Shown: in pieces, positions 40,903 through 50,204 of the stretch | Layout: every line of letters starts with the position of its first letter | Numbering within the stretch: position 1 is the first letter of the stretch | Source of the DNA: Actinomycetes bacterium | Lineage (GTDB): Bacteria > Bacillota > Sulfobacillia > Sulfobacillales > JAIMBI01 | Direction: 5' to 3' | Assembly: GCA_023565505.1 (NCBI GenBank) | Contig: JAIMBI010000012.1 | Span: 19,917 to 83,916, forward strand | DNA: 64,000 nucleotides | Notes under the pieces: model-generated | Database searches by the model: none | Seen by the model: the letters and a program-made list of their open reading frames with translations, nothing else | What the model was told of the DNA's origin: nothing | Position numbers and translations under genes: made by a program

Positions 40903-41430
40903 GTGCGAATCACGTTCAAACAGATCGTCACCTCGTTCCTGGCGCTGGTGGCAACGTGGGGGCTGCTCTGGCTGGGCCAGCAGATTTACCAGCGTGACGT
41001 GGTACGCACGCCTCTCGGCCAGGCGGTCGCGCGCATCCCGGGCGTGGCCCGGGCGGTCGTCACGGGGTCCGGGTCCGACGAGGCCGTGGGAATCTGGTTG
41101 AAACCCGGGGCCGCCCTGAGCAGCGTCTACCCGGCCGTGCAGGATACGGTGACGCGGATGGCCGGACGTGCGCTGCCGGTCACGATCCACGACGACCGCA
41201 CGCCGGCCGAGGCCGCGCTCTACAACCGCCTGCGTTTCGTGGTGGCCCAGGGCGAGGCCACCGGCCAGTACGTCGCCATGGTCGACCAAGTCGACCGCCT
41301 CGCGGCCCAGGCCGGCGACCGGGCCGAGCTGGTGCTCGGCGACAACGCCATGTACCTGACCCTCACCGACGCCCGGCAGCATCGTCTGCTGGCCGTGCTG
41401 CCGCTCAACTGGGGGGATCGCCGTGTCTGA
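40903..41430 (+). CDS. Single-pass membrane protein upstream of FtsH-like protease
   Basis: 175 residues, GTG start with GGGGAGGTGA. One N-terminal TM helix (~residues 7-25, 'IVTSFLALVATWGLLWLGQQI'); the rest is soluble. 'IPGVARAVVTGSGSDEAVGIWLKPGA' and the following helix/strand pattern suggest a small alpha/beta domain like those in spore/germination lipoproteins, but I do not recognise the family. The stop lies inside the start of the FtsH-like gene (8-bp overlap), so the two are co-translated and the product may be an accessory or adaptor of that protease. Confidence 0.75.
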   Translation: MRITFKQIVTSFLALVATWGLLWLGQQIYQRDVVRTPLGQAVARIPGVARAVVTGSGSDEAVGIWLKPGAALSSVYPAVQDTVTRMAGRALPVTIHDDRTPAEAALYNRLRFVVAQGEATGQYVAMVDQVDRLAAQAGDRAELVLGDNAMYLTLTDARQHRLLAVLPLNWGDRRV

Positions 41431-42946
41431 GCCGTTGAAGGCCGTGGCGGTGGGGACAGGCCTGGGCGTGCTCCTGTTCCTGGCGACGAACGGCGTGAAC
41501 CTCGCGCCCCTGCTGTTGCTCCTCGCCGTGGCGGGGGTGGTGGCCGTGTCCGGCGGGATCCGGCAGATGACCGGACGCACCCGGATCGGGGCCACCTTGC
41601 GCGGAGGCGGGGCCAGCGTGCCGACGGTGTGCTTCGACGACGTCGGCGGCCAGCGGGCGGCCAAGCAGGAGTTGATGGAGGCCCTGGACTTCCTGCTCCA
41701 TCCCGACGACATCCGTCGGCTGGGGATCCGCCCGCTGAAGGGGATCTTGTTCACCGGGCCTCCTGGGACCGGCAAGACGCTCCTCGCGAAAGCGGCGGCC
41801 AACTACACGCAGTCGGCGTTCGTCGCCGCCAGCGGGTCGGAGTTCATCGAGATGTACGCCGGCGTGGGCGCCCAGCGCGTCCGTCAACTGTTCGCCCAAG
41901 CCCGGTCGCTGGCGCGGCGGGAAGGCCGCGGGAGCGCCATCGTCTTCATCGACGAGATCGAGGTGATGGCGGGCCGACGCGGCCAGCACACCAGCCACCT
42001 CGAATACGACCAGACCTTGAACCAGCTGCTCGTCGAGCTGGACGGCATCACCAGCGACGACGAGGTGCGCGTGCTGCTCATGGCCGCGACGAACCGGGCC
42101 GACCTCTTGGACCCGGCCCTGCTCCGGCCGGGGCGGCTGGACCGGATCGTCCAGGTGGACCTCCCCGACCGCGAGGCGCGTCGGCAGATCCTGGCCATCC
42201 ACACGCGGCACAAGCCGCTGGCGCCGGACGTGGACCTCGACGCGCTGGCGCGCGAGACGTTCGGGTTCTCGGGAGCCCACCTGGAGAGTCTCTGCAATGA
42301 AGCCGCCATCCTCGCCCATCGGCGTCGCCTCGAGGCCATCGGGCAGCGTGAGTTTCTCGAGGCGGTGGACAAGGTCCTCCTCGGGGAGCGGATTGACCGG
42401 ACCCTGCGCCAGCAGGACCGGCGGCGGGTCGCGGTGCACGAGGGCGGCCACGCCCTGGTCTCGGAGTTGGTGCGCCCCGGTTCCGTGGCCTCCGTGACCA
42501 TCGTGCCGCGGGGATCCGCCTTGGGCTTCGTGCGCCAGACGCCGGACGACGACCCGCTGCTGCAGACCGTGACCGAGCTGCGGCAGGAGATCATGGTCTG
42601 TCTTGCGGGATCGGCGGCGGAACATCTGGCCTTCGGGGAGCGGTCCACCGGCGCCGCCAACGACTTCGAAAAGGCGTGGCAGATCGCACGCCGGATGGTG
42701 CTGGCGGGGCTGTCCAAGCTGGGCGTGGTCCAGGAGGAAGCCCTCACGCCGGCCCAGCTGTACGAGGCGGTCACCGGCATCCTGCAGGAGGCCGAGCAGG
42801 CCACCAAGGCTCTGCTGGAGGCCCATCGGGGTTTGCTGGAGCGCCTCGCCGGCCGCCTGGCCGACGCCGAGACCCTCGACGGCTCGACGCTTCGCGAGTG
42901 GCTGGCCGAACACAGCGGGCGGCGGGTGGCCGAGCAGGTCGGCTGA
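41423..42946 (+). CDS. FtsH-like AAA+ zinc metalloprotease
   Basis: 507 residues, shorter than housekeeping FtsH (~600-650). Two N-terminal hydrophobic segments (~residues 5-45) with almost no extracytoplasmic loop, then 'VCFDDVGGQRAAKQELMEALDFL', Walker A 'FTGPPGTGKTLLAKAAA' (~113-120), Walker B 'IVFIDEIEVMAGRR', second region of homology 'LLMAATNRADLLDPALLRPGRLDR', zinc site 'VAVHEGGHALVSEL' (HExxH, ~339) and third-ligand Asp in 'STGAANDFEKA'. Appears a catalytically complete paralogue with the periplasmic domain trimmed. Co-translated with the upstream membrane protein. Confidence 0.9.
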   Translation: MSEPLKAVAVGTGLGVLLFLATNGVNLAPLLLLLAVAGVVAVSGGIRQMTGRTRIGATLRGGGASVPTVCFDDVGGQRAAKQELMEALDFLLHPDDIRRLGIRPLKGILFTGPPGTGKTLLAKAAANYTQSAFVAASGSEFIEMYAGVGAQRVRQLFAQARSLARREGRGSAIVFIDEIEVMAGRRGQHTSHLEYDQTLNQLLVELDGITSDDEVRVLLMAATNRADLLDPALLRPGRLDRIVQVDLPDREARRQILAIHTRHKPLAPDVDLDALARETFGFSGAHLESLCNEAAILAHRRRLEAIGQREFLEAVDKVLLGERIDRTLRQQDRRRVAVHEGGHALVSELVRPGSVASVTIVPRGSALGFVRQTPDDDPLLQTVTELRQEIMVCLAGSAAEHLAFGERSTGAANDFEKAWQIARRMVLAGLSKLGVVQEEALTPAQLYEAVTGILQEAEQATKALLEAHRGLLERLAGRLADAETLDGSTLREWLAEHSGRRVAEQVG

Positions 42947-43257
42947 GGGGCCGTGGCGGCGGGGACCCTGCCCGCCGGCGTACGGCAGGGATCCTCGGCT
43001 CGAGACGGCACGCTGGTACGGCGGTTCGGGTTGGGGGCCGCCCACGGCGATCCGGGCGGCTCGGCCGGTCCGAAAACGGACGGAAGGCGTGGGGCGTTCC
43101 GTATTTCGGAGGTGCCCTCGCGAACCGGGCGGAAACGGAGCCCGGCGCTTGTCCCCCTCCCGTCGGAAGCCCGGCCCGCCGTCACCCGACGGGCGGCCGG
43201 CCACGGCGGCCTTGTCGGCCCGGCGGTGCGGCACGGGGTGGACGGCGCGCCAAGGTA

Positions 43258-43266
43258 TGGTACAAT
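43258..43266 (+). promoter_or_regulatory. Extended -10 promoter for cinA
   Basis: TGGTACAAT, an extended -10 element (TGnTACAAT) standing out from very GC-rich sequence. Transcription would start near 43273, giving a ~77-nt leader to cinA. The wider 403-bp gap (42947-43349) otherwise holds no gene that I can support. Confidence 0.6.
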
Positions 43267-43293
43267 GGCCGAGGAGCGGTGCGATCGTCACAG

Positions 43294-43318
43294 ACGGCCT
43301 CCTCACGGGGGCCGTTTT
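43294..43318 (+). terminator. Intrinsic terminator/attenuator in cinA leader
   Basis: ACGGCCTCC-TCAC-GGGGGCCGT followed by TTT: 9-bp stem, 4-nt loop, T run. It lies between the extended -10 and the cinA ATG, so it would stop transcription before the gene unless relieved. GAGGAG at 43271 can pair with CTCCTC at 43299, inside the left arm, giving a mutually exclusive fold. Confidence 0.6.
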
Positions 43319-43349
43319 CATGCATGCCGGGGCGGTGGGGGGTCAGGTC

Positions 43350-44594
43350 ATGTGGGAGCGGGCGGCCATCATCGCGGTGGGCGATGAGGTGCTGACGGGC
43401 GAGGTGGTGAACACCAACGGCAGCTGGATGGCCCGGGAGCTTATCCGCGCGGGTAGCCGTCCGCTTCTGCAGCAATGCGTCGGCGACGACGTCGAAGCCA
43501 TCGCCGCCGCCATCAGGGGGGCTCTGGAGCGGGTGGACCTCGTGGTCCTCATCGGCGGGCTTGGGCCCACGCCCGACGACCTGACCCGGCTGGGGGCGGC
43601 CCAGGCGCTCGGTCGCGGCATCCACCGGGACCCGGCCGTGACGGAGTACATCCGCGCCCGGCACCGGCAAGGCGTCGGCCACGAAGCCTCCATCGCCCAG
43701 CAGAGCGAGATCGTCGACGGCGCGGAGGTCCTCCTCAACCCGGTGGGCACGGCGCCGGGCCAGCTCATCCGCACCGGCCCGCAGGAGCGGCAGGCGGTCG
43801 TCTTGTTGCCGGGACCGCCGAGCGAATGCCGCGGGGTCGGCGCCCTCCTGCTGGAGCGGGTGCGGCAGGCCACCGGCCGGCAGTTGGTCCGGGCCACGTG
43901 GCACTGCTACGACCTGACCGAATCCGAGCTGGCCCACTACCTGCGACCCATTCTGACGGGCCTGCACCCGCGGGCGGGCCTGTACACCCGGCCGGGGGTG
44001 ATCGACCTGCGGCTCGAGGCGGAGGCCGAGGCCGCGGGCGGCGGTCTGCCGGCGGCGGTGGCGCGGGCGGCGGCCGAGGCGCAGGCCCTCGTGCCGGTGC
44101 CGCTCTACGACGACGCGTGGCCGATCGCGCCCGATCGGCTGCTGGACGCCCTCCGTCGGCGGGGCGAGACCCTGGCGGTGGCCGAGTCCGTCAGCGGCGG
44201 GCGCCTCGCGGCGGAACTGACCGCCGTGCCCGGGGCTTCCGACGTCCTGGCCGAGGATGTCGTCGTGTACACGGACGCCGCCAAGGTACGCTTGGGCGTG
44301 CCGGCCGAGCTGTTGGCGGAGCACGGCCCCGTGAGCCAGGCGGTGGCCGAGGCGTTGGCCGAAGCGGTCCGTCGGCGGGCAGGCACCGTGTGGGGCATCG
44401 GTATCACCGGTTGGGCCGGACCCGGCGGCGGCGACGAGCGGGAGCCGGTGGGCACATACTATTGCGCAGTGGCCGGCCCGGACGGCGTCGTCACGCGGCG
44501 GCGCCGGACCCGCATGGCCCGCGAGGTCGTCCAGCAGGCCGCTGCGGAAACAGCCCGTTTCATGCTGGCAACCCGCATCCATCCCCATCCGTAA
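43350..44594 (+). CDS. cinA: CinA (MoaB-like/NMN amidohydrolase protein)
   Basis: 414 residues from ATG 43350. The N-terminal half is the MoCF/COG1058 domain ('AAIIAVGDEVLTGEVVNTNGSWMARELIRAG', 'LVVLIGGLGPTPDDLTRLGAAQALGR', 'LLPGPPSECRGV'); the C-terminal half is the PncC-type NMN deamidase ('TLAVAESVSGGRLAAELTAVPGASDVLAEDVVVYTDAAKVRLGV', 'GIGITGWAGPGGGDEREPVGTYYCAV'). The usual ESCTGG is ESVSGG here; the Ser of ES is kept. Roles: ADP-ribose/CoA pyrophosphatase and pyridine nucleotide salvage; competence-linked in some Bacillota, often upstream of recA as here. Confidence 0.92.
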   Translation: MWERAAIIAVGDEVLTGEVVNTNGSWMARELIRAGSRPLLQQCVGDDVEAIAAAIRGALERVDLVVLIGGLGPTPDDLTRLGAAQALGRGIHRDPAVTEYIRARHRQGVGHEASIAQQSEIVDGAEVLLNPVGTAPGQLIRTGPQERQAVVLLPGPPSECRGVGALLLERVRQATGRQLVRATWHCYDLTESELAHYLRPILTGLHPRAGLYTRPGVIDLRLEAEAEAAGGGLPAAVARAAAEAQALVPVPLYDDAWPIAPDRLLDALRRRGETLAVAESVSGGRLAAELTAVPGASDVLAEDVVVYTDAAKVRLGVPAELLAEHGPVSQAVAEALAEAVRRRAGTVWGIGITGWAGPGGGDEREPVGTYYCAVAGPDGVVTRRRRTRMAREVVQQAAAETARFMLATRIHPHP

Positions 44595-44669
44595 CCAGGA
44601 CACGCCCGTCAGGCCGGGAACCGTCCGACGCCACGCCCCGGCGGGCCTCCAGACGAGGAGTTTGACGAT

Positions 44670-46283
44670 ATGACGGAAAAGACGACGGCGACGACATTTG
44701 CCGACATGGGGTTGTCCCCGGCGGTCATCCGGTCGCTGGAGGAGATGGGGTTCGAGGAACCGACCCCCATCCAGAGCCGGACCATCCCTATCATCCTGGA
44801 GGGCCGGGACCTCATCGGTCAGGCCCAGACCGGCACCGGTAAGACCGCGGCCTTCGGCATCCCCATCGTGGAGCGCCTCGACCACCGGAGCCGGCGCATC
44901 CAGGCCCTGGTGCTCGCGCCCACGCGGGAGCTGGCCATCCAGGTGGCGGAGGAGATCACGCGCATCGGGCGGCACAGCAACGTGCGGGTGGTCCCCATCT
45001 ACGGCGGCCAGTCCTACGACCGCCAGATCCGCGCGCTCGAGCACGGCGTGCAGGTGGTGATCGGGACGCCCGGCCGGGTCATCGACCACATCCGCCGGGG
45101 GACGCTGCACCTGGACCAGGTGCGCACGGTGGTGTTGGACGAGGCGGACGAGATGCTGGACATGGGCTTCATCGAGGACGTGGAGTTCATTCTCCAGCAG
45201 GTCCCCGACGAACGCCAGACCCTCTTGTTCTCCGCGACGGTGCCCGAGCCCATCGCCCGGTTGGCCCAACGCTACCTGCGGGATCCGGTGCACGTGGTCA
45301 TCAACCCCGAGCACCTGACCGTCCCCCAGACGGAGCAGTGGTATTACGAACTCCGGGAGCACGAGAAGGTGGAGGGCCTGACGCGGATCCTGGACATCGA
45401 GGACGCGGAGCGGACCATCATCTTCTGCCGGACCAAGAAGCGGGTCGACGAGCTGACCGAGGCGTTGCAGGCGCGCGGGTACTCGGCCGAGGCCCTGCAC
45501 GGGGATCTGAACCAGACCCAGCGTCTCCGGGTCCTCAAGCGCTTCCGGGAGGGCACGAGCGAGATCCTCGTCGCCACCGACGTGGCCGCGCGGGGCCTGG
45601 ACATCGAGAACGTGACGCACGTGGTCAACTACGACCTGCCCCAGGACCCGGAGAGCTACGTGCACCGCATCGGGCGGACCGGTCGGGCAGGGCGGCCGGG
45701 GACGGCCATCACCCTGATTCACCCCAAAGAGTTCCGCCAGCTCCGCCTGTTCGAGCGCGTCCTACGCGTCCGGATCGTCCGACGGAGCGTGCCGACGGTG
45801 GCGGACGTCGCGGAGAAGCAGCGCGAGGCGCTTCGCCGGCGGATCGCGGAGGAGGTGGAACGGGGCGTGCTGCCCGAGTTCCGCGACGTGGCCCTCATGC
45901 TGGCGGAGGAGTACGATTCCGTCGACGTGGCCGCGGCCGCCCTGCGCCTGCTGGTCGACAAGGGACGGGAAGCGGCGCCCGGCGGCGAACAGTTCGGGGA
46001 CACCGGCGCGGAACCCGGTATGGTGCGCCTCTTCCTGAACCTCGGCCGGATGGACCGGGTGACGCCCGCGGACATCGTGCGGGGGATCGCGGAGGCGTCG
46101 GGTATCTCCGGCAGCCTCATCGGGCTCATCGACATCTACGACCGGTTCACGTTCGTCGAGGTGCCCCAGGACGTGGCCCACAAGGTCCTGGGAGCGGTGT
46201 CGCGGCTGTCCATCCGCGGCAAGCCGGTCAACCTGGAGCCGGCCCGCCCCCGGGAGGAGTCCCTGGTGCGCCCGCGAATATAG
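44670..46283 (+). CDS. DEAD-box RNA helicase with DbpA-type RNA-binding domain
   Basis: 537 residues. Helicase motifs: Q 'FADMGLSPAVIRSLEEMGFEEPTPIQ', I 'AQTGTGKT', Ia 'APTRELAIQ', II 'VLDEADEMLDMGF', III 'FSATVP', IV 'IIFCRTKKRVD', V 'VATDVAARGLDIENVTHV', VI 'YVHRIGRTGRAG'. The C-terminal ~75 residues ('MVRLFLNLGRMDRVTPADIVRGIAEASGISGSLIGLIDIYDRFTFVEVP') form the DbpA/CsdA RRM-like domain. CshA/DeaD-type role in ribosome assembly or mRNA decay. Placed between cinA and recA, an insertion compared with Bacillus. Confidence 0.95.
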   Translation: MTEKTTATTFADMGLSPAVIRSLEEMGFEEPTPIQSRTIPIILEGRDLIGQAQTGTGKTAAFGIPIVERLDHRSRRIQALVLAPTRELAIQVAEEITRIGRHSNVRVVPIYGGQSYDRQIRALEHGVQVVIGTPGRVIDHIRRGTLHLDQVRTVVLDEADEMLDMGFIEDVEFILQQVPDERQTLLFSATVPEPIARLAQRYLRDPVHVVINPEHLTVPQTEQWYYELREHEKVEGLTRILDIEDAERTIIFCRTKKRVDELTEALQARGYSAEALHGDLNQTQRLRVLKRFREGTSEILVATDVAARGLDIENVTHVVNYDLPQDPESYVHRIGRTGRAGRPGTAITLIHPKEFRQLRLFERVLRVRIVRRSVPTVADVAEKQREALRRRIAEEVERGVLPEFRDVALMLAEEYDSVDVAAAALRLLVDKGREAAPGGEQFGDTGAEPGMVRLFLNLGRMDRVTPADIVRGIAEASGISGSLIGLIDIYDRFTFVEVPQDVAHKVLGAVSRLSIRGKPVNLEPARPREESLVRPRI

Positions 46284-46312
46284 GCTAGCGGGGAGGCGGG
46301 GGGGTACGACGG

Positions 46313-47321
<1,009 letters not shown>

Positions 47322-47335
<14 letters not shown>

Positions 47336-47783
47336 CGACGGGTACCGCCAAGCCCTCCGCTGGCTTGCCGCCCGGCCCCTGACGCGGGCCGAGGTGGTGC
47401 GGCGGCTGGCCCGCCGGGGATATCCGGACCCGGCCGGGGTGGCCGCGCGCCTGCAGCGGGAGGGGTGGCTGTCCGACGCGGAGGTGGTCGAGCGGGAACT
47501 GGCCCGGGCGGTCGCGCGCCGGGAGGGGCGGGGCCGCCTGAAGGCACGGCTGGCGGATCGGGGCGTCCCGCCGGCCCTCCAGGCGGAGGCCTTGGCCCGC
47601 TTCGATCCCGAGGCGGAGTGGGCCGCGGCGTGGGAGCTGGCCCGTCGGGACCCGCCGGTGGACGCGAAGAGCCGTGCCCGTCTGGCCCGACGCTTGGCCC
47701 GCCGGGGATTCGCGGCCAGTACGATTGCCCGCCTGCTGGAACGGTGGGCCGATCCGGGCGACGCGCCGGAGACCGGGGAGTGA
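47322..47783 (+). CDS. recX: Regulatory protein RecX
   Basis: 153 residues. '[77 protein letters not shown]' shows the tandem three-helix repeats of RecX. It binds and modulates RecA filaments. It starts inside the recA 3' end and is read in a different frame, so expression is coupled. Confidence 0.92.
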
Positions 47784-47849
47784 CCGAGGAGGCACCTTTC
47801 CGGTCTGGAGGCCGCCCGACAGCGGTGAGGTAGGGAAGGGGTGAGCGCG

Positions 47850-48365
47850 ATGGCGCAGCGCAGCAATGGGTGGGCGACGAGCCCCCGTAGCGTCGGGACC
47901 TTGATTGCGGTGTTGGTTCGTTATCCGGAGGTGTCCAGTCTGGACTTCGTGCCGGGCGACGGGCTTCTGACCCTCTCGTTCTGCCTCCGCACAGAACTGA
48001 CGCCGGCGACGTTCCAAGCTCTGCGGGATCGCCTGCACGAGGCGCTGGAGACCTATCGCGCCCTGATTCGCGCACCGGAACCCATCCACTGCGAGTTCAG
48101 CCAGGACAGCATGCAATCGGTCGCCATCCTCACCTTGACGCGGGACATCGAGACCTTGACCGTCGAGGAAGTCGGGATGGTGATCGAGATCCTCCGCGAC
48201 GAGTTCGGGCAAGACCTGGTGGCCGACCCGAACGAGCTGGCGGAGGACGAGATGCTGGCCCAGGAGGAGACCATCCAGGCCACGCTGGAGTCGCTCCAGG
48301 AGTCGCCGGGCGCGCGCCTGTTCGCGCTTAGGGACGAGGGGCGCGTGTTCGTGTTCAACACGTAG
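47850..48365 (+). CDS. Conserved-looking hypothetical protein between recX and ymdB
   Basis: 171 residues from ATG 47850 (GGAAGGGG ~9 nt upstream; GTG 47841 is an alternative). Mixed alpha/beta with 'IAVLVRYPEVSSLDFVPGDGLLTLSFCLR' near the N-terminus and a very acidic C-terminal region ('VADPNELAEDEMLAQEETIQATLESLQES'). No motif I recognise. In Bacillus this slot holds rny (RNase Y); this protein shows no KH or HD domain, so it does not replace RNase Y by similarity. Probably cytosolic. Confidence 0.75.
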   Translation: MAQRSNGWATSPRSVGTLIAVLVRYPEVSSLDFVPGDGLLTLSFCLRTELTPATFQALRDRLHEALETYRALIRAPEPIHCEFSQDSMQSVAILTLTRDIETLTVEEVGMVIEILRDEFGQDLVADPNELAEDEMLAQEETIQATLESLQESPGARLFALRDEGRVFVFNT

Positions 48366-48393
48366 GCGCTCCTGGGGGAGAGGAGGCGGTCGG

Positions 48394-49188
48394 GTGCGGG
48401 TCCTCATGATCGGGGACATCGTCGGGAAACCGGGTCGGCGGATGGTGGAACAGTGGTTGCCGCGCCTCGTGGACGAGCGCGGCATCGATTTTGTCGTGGC
48501 CAACGCGGAGAACGCGGCCGGGGGCAACGGCCTGACGCACGAGATCGCGGACGCGCTCTTGGCGCTGGGCGTCGACGTGATGACCTCCGGGAACCACATC
48601 TTCGACAAACGGGAGATCCTGGACTTCATCGACGACGTCGATCGGGTGCTCCGGCCTGTCAACTACCCTCCGTCCACCCCAGGCCGGGGGTTCGTCGTAG
48701 CGTCGACGCGATCGGGTCAGCGGGTGGCGGTGGTGAACGTCAGCGGCCGGACGTTCATGCCGGCCCAGTATGACGACCCCTTCCGCGCGATGGACGCCGT
48801 CTTGGCGGAGCTGCCGCCCGTCGACGCCATCCTGGTCGACGTGCACGCCGAGACGACCTCCGAGAAGGCGGCGCTGGGCTGGTACCTGGACGGACGGGTG
48901 GCTCTGGTCGTGGGGACCCACACGCACGTCCAGACGGCCGACGAACGCGTCCTGCCCCAGGGCACGGGGTTCCTCAGCGATCTCGGCATGACGGGGCCGT
49001 ACAACTCGGTCATCGGGGTGCGGACCGACTTGGTCCTGCAGAAGTTCCTGACCCAGATGCCGGTGCGGTTCGACACCGCATCGGGCCCCGCGCAGTTCTG
49101 CGGCCTGGTGGCCGACATCGAGGCGGGCCGCACGCGGTTTCTGGAGCGGATTTTCATCCGGGAGCCGGCGGGAGGCGGCTCGGCGTGA
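48394..49188 (+). CDS. ymdB: YmdB-family metallophosphoesterase
   Basis: 264 residues, GTG start, GAGAGGAGG upstream. 'VLMIGDIVGKPGRRMVEQWLPRL', 'VVANAENAAGGNGLTHEIADALLALGVDVMTSGNHIFDKREILDFI', 'ILVDVHAETTSEKAALGWYLDGRVALVVGTHTHVQTADERVLP', 'GTGFLSDLGMTGPYNSVIGV'. These are the TIGR00282 signatures with metal ligands D, E, N, H, HxH. In Bacillus YmdB is a 2',3'-cyclic nucleotide phosphodiesterase affecting biofilm and motility decisions. Confidence 0.94.
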   Translation: MRVLMIGDIVGKPGRRMVEQWLPRLVDERGIDFVVANAENAAGGNGLTHEIADALLALGVDVMTSGNHIFDKREILDFIDDVDRVLRPVNYPPSTPGRGFVVASTRSGQRVAVVNVSGRTFMPAQYDDPFRAMDAVLAELPPVDAILVDVHAETTSEKAALGWYLDGRVALVVGTHTHVQTADERVLPQGTGFLSDLGMTGPYNSVIGVRTDLVLQKFLTQMPVRFDTASGPAQFCGLVADIEAGRTRFLERIFIREPAGGGSA

Positions 49189-50141
49189 GTCCGTGGCCGT
49201 GGGTCGACACCCATGCCGACAGCCTGGGCGACGTGCTGGCCGGGCGGCGTCACCTCGACGCCGCGTCGGGGAGCGGCCAGTGGGATTTCGTGCGGATGCG
49301 GGCCGCCGGGCAACGTATCGCCTTCCTGTCCTGCTGGGTCGAACCGGTCCACAAGCCGGCGGGGGCCTTGGCCCGGCTGCTCGCCTACGTGGACGCGGCC
49401 CACGCGGAGCTGGAGCGGGACCCGTCGTTGACGCTTGTCCGCGACGGGGCCTCCCTGACGGCCGCATGGGCCGAGCCGGCCGGCGGGGTGGTGCTGTCCG
49501 TCGAAGGGGCCGAGGCGCTCGGTACCGACCCGGCGATCCTGCGGATTCTGTGGCGGCTCGGGGTTCGGGTCCTGGCCCTGACCTGGAACGAGCGCAACCT
49601 GCTGGCCGACGGGGCCGGCGAGGATCCGGGCGGGGGCGGGCTGTCACGGGCGGGCCGCCGCGTCGTGGCCGAGATGAACCGGCTGGGGATGGTGGTCGAC
49701 GTGTCGCACCTGGCCGAGGCCGGCTTCTGGGACGTGCTGGCCCTCTCGACCCGTCCCCCCCTGGCGTCGCATTCCAATTGCCGGGCCCTCGCACCCCACC
49801 CGCGGAACCTGTCCGACGCCCAGATCCGGGCCCTGGCCCGGGCGGGCGGTGTCCAGAGCGTCACCTTCGTCAAGGATTTCCTGGGCGGCACCCGCGACCG
49901 GGCCGCCGTCGTGGGACACATCCTTCACCATCTGGACGTGGTGGGGGACGACCGGCACGTCGCCCTGGGATCGGATTTCGACGGGGTCACGGAGGCCGTG
50001 CCCGGGCTGGAGGACCCCGGACGCGTGCCCGATCTGTTCGAAGACCTGGCCCGCGCCGGCTTGGGTGAGGCGACCCTGCGTCGGCTGGCCGGGGAGAACG
50101 TGGTCGCCCTGCTGCGGGCGCACTGGGAGGCCGGCTCATAG
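49185..50141 (+). CDS. Membrane dipeptidase (peptidase M19)
   Basis: 318 residues. 'PWVDTHADSLGDVLAG' (HxD), 'GGVVLSVEGAEALG' (bridging Glu), 'GMVVDVSHLAEAGFWDVLALSTRPPLASHSNCRALAPHPRNLSDAQIRALARAGGVQSVTF' (two His), 'VALGSDFDGVTEAVPGLED'. All metal ligands of renal-dipeptidase-type M19 enzymes are in place. No signal peptide, so cytoplasmic. GTG start overlaps the ymdB stop by 4 bp. Confidence 0.93.
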   Translation: MSPWPWVDTHADSLGDVLAGRRHLDAASGSGQWDFVRMRAAGQRIAFLSCWVEPVHKPAGALARLLAYVDAAHAELERDPSLTLVRDGASLTAAWAEPAGGVVLSVEGAEALGTDPAILRILWRLGVRVLALTWNERNLLADGAGEDPGGGGLSRAGRRVVAEMNRLGMVVDVSHLAEAGFWDVLALSTRPPLASHSNCRALAPHPRNLSDAQIRALARAGGVQSVTFVKDFLGGTRDRAAVVGHILHHLDVVGDDRHVALGSDFDGVTEAVPGLEDPGRVPDLFEDLARAGLGEATLRRLAGENVVALLRAHWEAGS

Positions 50142-50204
50142 CGGGCCGCGCGAGGGCCACGCTAGCAGGAGGCTCCGGGGCATCACGAGGGAGGGGATGA
50201 GCTC

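Noticed and set aside
42947-43349. Protein-coding gene in the 403-bp gap (ORF 42953-43387)
   Set aside because: Translation is Arg/Gly-rich with no motif, no good ribosome site, and it overlaps the cinA leader and start.
46284-46312. LexA/SOS box before recA
   Set aside because: No GAAC-N4-GTTC-like sequence found in the short gap or nearby.
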